A stretch of 64,000 bases of DNA, from NCBI GenBank assembly GCA_036703255.1, contig DATNPL010000241.1, positions 60,389-124,388 of the forward strand. The letters run 5' to 3'. The position numbers and the translations under genes are program-made. The DNA comes from Drouetiella sp036703255. Lineage in GTDB: Bacteria; Cyanobacteriota; Cyanobacteriia; Elainellales; Elainellaceae. This document shows, piece after piece, positions 60,530 through 64,000 of this stretch (positions are counted from its first letter, which is position 1; every line of letters begins with the position of its first letter). Below the pieces are notes generated by a model. The model was not told where the DNA came from. It did not search any database and saw only the letters and a program-made list of their open reading frames with translations.

Positions 60530-61027
60530 TTAGGCTTTGTCTTGGCGCAAAGCATCCTGGCGCAAATGATGAACGAGGGCTTGCAGACCCAAGGCATAGC
60601 TCTCTGCACCAAAGCCGCTAATTTGACCGATCGCCACTGGAGCAATATAAGAGTGATGGCGAAAGGCTTCGCGCCGATGAATGTTGCTTAAATGAACCTC
60701 AACCGTTGGCAGTGCCACAGCCGCGATCGCATCTCGAATCGCTATGCTGGTATGGGTGTAGGCTCCAGGATTGATCAAAATACCCTGATGCTGATCCCAT
60801 GCAGCATGAATCCAGTCGATCAGAACACCTTCATGATTAGATTGAAAGCTTGAAATCTTGACCTGCAAATCGATCGCCTGTCGCTCAAGGGCAGCATCGA
60901 TATCTTTCAAAGTTTCGTGACCGTATATTCCAGGCTCACGCCTACCCAGCAAATTGAGATTTGCCCCATGCAATACCAGAACGCTCAGCAATGTGTGGCA
61001 ACCCCAAGGACGCGACTGCAAAATCAC
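60530..61027 (-). CDS. aroQ: Type II 3-dehydroquinate dehydratase
   Basis: The protein is up to 165 residues from a GTG at 61027 (GGAAAG six bases upstream). A TTG at 60991 would give the usual short start LSVLVLHGANLNLLGRREPG. Family motifs: YGHETLKDI, QSNHEGVLIDWIHAA, NPGAYTHTSIAIRDA (lid Tyr and catalytic region), VEVHLSNIHRREAFRHHSYI with the catalytic His, and GFGAESYALGLQAL. It catalyses the third step of the shikimate pathway in the cytoplasm. HGPN is HGAN here. The exact start is unsettled; the family is firm. Confidence 0.9.
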   Translation of the reverse strand: MILQSRPWGCHTLLSVLVLHGANLNLLGRREPGIYGHETLKDIDAALERQAIDLQVKISSFQSNHEGVLIDWIHAAWDQHQGILINPGAYTHTSIAIRDAIAAVALPTVEVHLSNIHRREAFRHHSYIAPVAIGQISGFGAESYALGLQALVHHLRQDALRQDKA

Positions 61028-61237
61028 AGACTTTCCGGTAGAGCCTAGATTGGTCTTGAAAGAGTTTTTAGAACTCTGCCTAAGACTTTCCCTTAAGTTC
61101 TTCAGACTCTCAAGTTCCTCAGAACCAGGCTCTGCCAGAACTTAGTTAAGCAGACTCATCCTTCAGCATTTGAAAATCAAACATGCCGACAGACTGCCGA
61201 TGATCAAGCCCGGAAGTGCCCTGAATTCCTAACAGCT

Positions 61238-61378
61238 CTAACGCCGACGGCGATCGTCGTTGCGAACAGGAACGGGAATAGGCTCAGGTTCAGGCTGCGC
61301 TTCAGGACCCAGCAAGGCTTCAATGAGCCTACCAGCCCAGTCCTTTAGCTTCTCAAGCACTCTTTCGATGTAATCCAT
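61238..61378 (-). CDS. Short amphipathic protein, 46 residues
   Basis: A small frame from ATG 61378 encodes MDYIERVLEKLKDWAGRLIE, then ALLGPEAQPEPEPIPVPVRN and DDRRRR. An upstream GTG is also in frame; AGGAG lies nine bases before it. The first half is an amphipathic helix with a regular Leu/Ile face, the middle a Pro/Glu hinge, the end poly-Arg. The layout fits a small adaptor or membrane-surface peptide, and such short sequences recur in cyanobacteria. No domain name applies. It lies alone between aroQ and mdh. I see no other gene in 61028-61237 or 61379-61614. Confidence 0.55.
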   Translation of the reverse strand: MDYIERVLEKLKDWAGRLIEALLGPEAQPEPEPIPVPVRNDDRRRR

Positions 61379-61614
61379 CACTTAGAACAGCTCCTTCCAT
61401 GTAAGCCTACTGCAAAGCCAGGAAACCCTAGCTCAGCGATGTATGTGATTGACTTTACATTCTCATCATAACCAATCGGCAGAAATGATCAAGTAGCTTA
61501 ATGGTGAATTCCGTTTTTAAACAGGTTGTGCTTCACCAGATGGGAGGCTGATTACTGAATTCAAGCTGCCGAATTCAGGCTGCTTGATGCAGACTGCCAA
61601 ATTCAGATGCCAAG

Positions 61615-62571
61615 TTAGCCTGCCAGAACGGTGTCAAGGCTAGCTCGCACTGCCGCCGCTGATTGATGAAGCGCCCTTTTCTCTTCTGAAGTCAGATTTA
61701 GCTCAAAAATTTCCTCAACGCCGCCGCAGCCCAGCTTGACTGGAACTCCAATGTACAAGTCCTGTAATCCATACTGTCCTTGCAGATAAGCCGCAACGGG
61801 TAACAGGCGGGGTTGATTCAGCAAAATCGTTTCAACCATGAGATAGGTGGAAGAGGCCGGGGCATAGTAGGCTCCGCCTGTTTTCAAAAGCTCTACAATT
61901 TCGGCTCCGCCATTGCGCGTTCGCTCTACAATTCGGGCGATCGCCTCCGCTGACAACAGTTCGGTGATGGGTACGCCATTGACGGTCGAGTAACCCGGTA
62001 GCGGCACCATTAAATCACCATGACTTCCCAACACCATTGCCCGCACATCGGCTGGCGAGATCCCCATTTCCATCGCAATAAAGGTTTGGAATCGGGCAGA
62101 ATCCAAAATGCCTGCCATGCCCATGACGCGCTCGGGCGGTAGACCGCTGGCTTTCCAGGCAAGATAAGTCATCGGATCGAGTGGATTTGTCACCACAATG
62201 ATCAAGGCTTCGGGAGAATGGGCGATCGCTTGTTTCGCTGCATGAGAGACGATTTCAGCATTCGTCCGAAGCAAATCATCCCGACTCATGCCAGGTCTGC
62301 GGGGTAAACCAGCCGTAATTACGACAATATTCGAGCCGTGGGTATCGGCATAGTCCGAAGCCCCTGTGATCTTGCGATTGTGTCTCTCGATGCCGCTGGA
62401 CTGCATGAGATCTAGGGCAATTCCTTGCGGGCGACCGGGTAAAACATCCAGCAGCACCACATCCGCTAAATCTTTTTCGGCAATGCGTTGAGCCAGCGCG
62501 CCGCCCACATTTCCAGAGCCAATAATTGAAACACGGGTGGGGCGGCAGGACGGAAAATTTGAAGAAGTCAT
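61615..62571 (-). CDS. mdh: Malate dehydrogenase (LDH-like)
   Basis: The 318-residue protein begins MTSSNFPSCRPTRVSIIGSG; a longer frame up to 62652 overlaps ndhO and is unlikely. NAD site GSGNVGG (about 18-24), VLLDVLPGRPQGIALDLMQ, ITAGLPRRPGMSRDDLLRTN with the substrate Arg, VTNPLDPMTYLAWKASG, and GSHGDLMVPLPGYSTVNG with the catalytic His match LDH-like malate dehydrogenases (MalDH). It interconverts malate and oxaloacetate with NAD(H). The enzyme is cytoplasmic. It lies 73 bp after ndhO on the same strand, so the two may share a transcript. No strong ribosome site is seen at the start used. Confidence 0.93.
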   Translation of the reverse strand: MTSSNFPSCRPTRVSIIGSGNVGGALAQRIAEKDLADVVLLDVLPGRPQGIALDLMQSSGIERHNRKITGASDYADTHGSNIVVITAGLPRRPGMSRDDLLRTNAEIVSHAAKQAIAHSPEALIIVVTNPLDPMTYLAWKASGLPPERVMGMAGILDSARFQTFIAMEMGISPADVRAMVLGSHGDLMVPLPGYSTVNGVPITELLSAEAIARIVERTRNGGAEIVELLKTGGAYYAPASSTYLMVETILLNQPRLLPVAAYLQGQYGLQDLYIGVPVKLGCGGVEEIFELNLTSEEKRALHQSAAAVRASLDTVLAG

Positions 62572-62644
62572 GACTTGAAGAGAAGGGACAAAATCTTTGT
62601 TGGAACCCAGATCTTGCCCCCAAACGCCACGAATCCCGCAAAAA

Positions 62645-62860
62645 TTAACCAACCTTTTCCAATTGGTCAGCTTTTAACCAAAAATTGGGGGTGGGAACGT
62701 AACCAAACTTAACTAAAACATAGTCGCCCTTGGCTTCTAAGACTTCCCCTTTGGTCTCAAAGATGTAGGGAGGAAAGCGCACATCACTCGCCTTAGCCTC
62801 TAGGCTGTTCTCAAGTTGCTCACGGATGGCTCGAACCACATCCCCTTTTTTGACTGCCAT
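62645..62860 (-). CDS. ndhO: NDH-1 subunit O
   Basis: The 71-residue protein, MAVKKGDVVRAIREQLENSL, followed by FPPYIFETKGEVLEAKGDYV and LVKFGYVPTPNFWLKADQLE, is NdhO, a small peripheral subunit of photosynthetic NDH-1 found only in cyanobacteria and plant chloroplasts. It has an SH3-like beta-barrel. It supports a cyanobacterial origin. The ATG at 62860 is the only sensible start. It precedes mdh on the same strand. Confidence 0.93.
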   Translation of the reverse strand: MAVKKGDVVRAIREQLENSLEAKASDVRFPPYIFETKGEVLEAKGDYVLVKFGYVPTPNFWLKADQLEKVG

Positions 62861-62925
62861 GTTGTTTACTGCCTTGCTGAACCGTCTTGCTGAATTGCCC
62901 TGATTTTAGCGGATTTTAGCCCCAT

Positions 62926-63726
62926 CTAATCTTGAGCTGGGGGCTGGATGCTGTAAGAGCCATCCGCCGTCTGCACCACTTTGCTCCCCAGAGCCTCAAT
63001 ACGGCTAACGGCCATTTTTTGAGTGCGATCGTCAGGTGCAGAGCTGAGAACCATTGCCCAGGCCGAAACCTGCGCTGTTTTGCTGTTGGGGTTGCGCGCC
63101 AAAAAATTTGCTGTCTGTTGAGAGGCTTCTGCAATCCCTGCACTGTCTGGCAGAGAAGAGAGACGCGCCCAGTTTGCGGCGGTTTCAAAAGATTGACGAG
63201 CGCCTTGGGCATCTCCAGAGAACAGCAGTTGATCAATACCAAGCTGCCGCCAGGCATAGTAAGAGCCAGGAGGCATGTTGGGCTTAAGAGACTGCAATCC
63301 TTGCTTCATCAGAGCCGTGGACTTTTCGGGCTGCCCTGCATAGAGCGAGATGCTGGTAGAGGCAAAGATATAGGTTTGCAGAAAATAGGGATCGCGCTTC
63401 AGAATCACCTCGAAATACTCAGGGCTAAGGCTATAGTCTGTTTTGATGCGGGCTGCATCATCACCAAAGTATTGGAGAAAGCTGAGGAAAGTCCCATCGG
63501 CAATCAAATTGTTGTAGCCGAAATTGGGCAGGGTTTTGAGCAGGCTAAGGCGCACCTGCTCCAATTCAATATCTTGGCGAATTTGCTCAACAGAGAGCGT
63601 TTGGCTGCGGTTTGCCACCCGCTGAATTTGGAGAAATTGTAGAGAGGCGATCGCACCCACACAGACCAACAGAAAAGCGATCGGCGCAATAAGAGGCTTC
63701 CAGTCTCGGTTAAAGGTAGCTCGCAT
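62926..63726 (-). CDS. Membrane-anchored TPR-like protein, hypothetical
   Basis: The 266-residue protein has an uncleaved N-terminal helix (PLIAPIAFLLVCVGAIASLQ, about 11-30) and then alpha-helical pairs of TPR type: YFEVILKRDPYFLQTYIFAS, SISLYAGQPEKSTALMKQGL and QLLFSGDAQGARQSFETAAN, with a short C-terminal beta tail (SKVVQTADGSYSIQPPAQD). The layout, one helix plus solenoid, fits a periplasm- or lumen-facing assembly or scaffold factor. Proteins of this kind are widespread in cyanobacteria but unnamed. It stands upstream of ndhO by 65 bp on the same strand and may share its transcript. Confidence 0.72.
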   Translation of the reverse strand: MRATFNRDWKPLIAPIAFLLVCVGAIASLQFLQIQRVANRSQTLSVEQIRQDIELEQVRLSLLKTLPNFGYNNLIADGTFLSFLQYFGDDAARIKTDYSLSPEYFEVILKRDPYFLQTYIFASTSISLYAGQPEKSTALMKQGLQSLKPNMPPGSYYAWRQLGIDQLLFSGDAQGARQSFETAANWARLSSLPDSAGIAEASQQTANFLARNPNSKTAQVSAWAMVLSSAPDDRTQKMAVSRIEALGSKVVQTADGSYSIQPPAQD

Positions 63727-63964
63727 AAGGGAATGAACTCATTTTTTGCAGGCAGGTACGGGCAAGTTTTACAGGCAAGTTCAAAAGTAACTTCTGATCG
63801 TTATGGTAGAGGTTCAATCGTAGAGAGTGAAGGCCAGCCATAGCTCGATGAAATTTCGGAACTTTAGCCCTTGTTCCTGCCCCTAGAGTGAATCATTCCC
63901 ATAATTTGAGTGTCAAGATTCAGAAGATGTCTAGCTTAGGATCGCAAATTAATTAACCTGGAAT

Positions 63965-64000
63965 AGTTTTTTGGAAGTGCTGCGCTTCGCGCAGCACTTC
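63965..64000. repeat. Hairpin of the GCGC family, cut by the window end
   Basis: The left arm 63965-63985 and the visible right arm 63989-64000 pair perfectly, with a TTC loop; the rest lies past the window. Its flank GAATAG and arms match the hairpin at 49354 at nearly every base. No gene is seen in 63727-63960. Confidence 0.7.

Noticed and set aside
1..64000. CRISPR array, tRNA, rRNA or transposase genes
   Set aside because: No regularly spaced repeats with unique spacers, no tRNA-like T-arm/CCA-end pattern, and no DDE or HUH transposase motif was found by eye; a dedicated tRNA or IS search could still find short or decayed copies.

Overview
The window is chromosomal DNA of a cyanobacterium. 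The octamer GCGATCGC (HIP1, the cyanobacterial highly iterated palindrome) recurs throughout, and cyanobacterial or phototroph genes are present: ndhO, a DUF4079 membrane protein, a RemA/DUF370 gene next to gmk, and DUF4912 proteins. The mix of single housekeeping genes, small divergent promoters and moderate GC suggests a filamentous or Leptolyngbya-like lineage, but the species cannot be named from the sequence alone.

Layout. 0-5.4 kb: the start of leucyl aminopeptidase, a lytic transglycosylase, a methyltransferase and a membrane-anchored alpha/beta hydrolase. 5.5-10.7 kb: an accessory, defence-like patch with two TIR proteins (one fused to a vMAP-type HTH and a WD40 propeller), an HsdR-N-like nuclease-fold protein, a small XRE regulator, a small membrane protein and a Nudix hydrolase. 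10.9-24.9 kb: mostly housekeeping or stress genes (GlsB-like protein, glutamate dehydrogenase, pentapeptide protein, a lysozyme-like/trypsin-like fusion, RqcH, RemA, Gmk, an ArgG of an uncommon sequence type, a fasciclin lipoprotein).

25.1-47.1 kb, all on the minus strand: an 18-gene contractile injection system (CIS). In transcription order it has sheath, inner tube, a zinc-ribbon T4-baseplate/chaperone-like protein, a proline-rich linker protein, a Pvc16-like cap with an IPT/TIG domain, an AAA+ ATPase, a small conserved protein, a DUF4157 (eCIS core) protein with a second HExxH motif, a Pvc7-like tube-initiator protein, a LysM protein, a gp27-like hub, a separate gp5-like OB spike, a PAAR-like tip, gp25, two giant gp6/J-like wedge proteins, a gpI-like protein with a probable beta-helix, and a DUF6519 protein. 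The genes are mostly overlapping or touching, which implies co-transcription. Neither a tape measure nor a tail fibre is recognisable. Gene content matches the extracellular/cytoplasmic CIS superfamily, which includes the thylakoid-anchored CIS of Anabaena.

47.7-63.7 kb: RbgA GTPase, small conserved proteins, a histone-H1-tailed DNA-binding candidate, an AAA-like STAND-type ATPase, DUF4079 protein, a 1,359-residue protein that joins a phosphate-binding-like domain, three DUF4912 modules, about 260 residues of MSGxGM-type repeat and a C-terminal beta domain, then larE, aroQ, a 46-residue protein, mdh, ndhO and a TPR-like membrane protein.

Non-coding structure is notable. A family of near-perfect hairpins with a GCGC-NNN-GCGC apex occurs at six sites or more. 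There are two long perfect palindromes (11.8 kb and 49.25 kb), and short tandem duplications (14-24 bp) sit in several CIS spacers. No tRNA, rRNA, CRISPR array or transposase gene was found.
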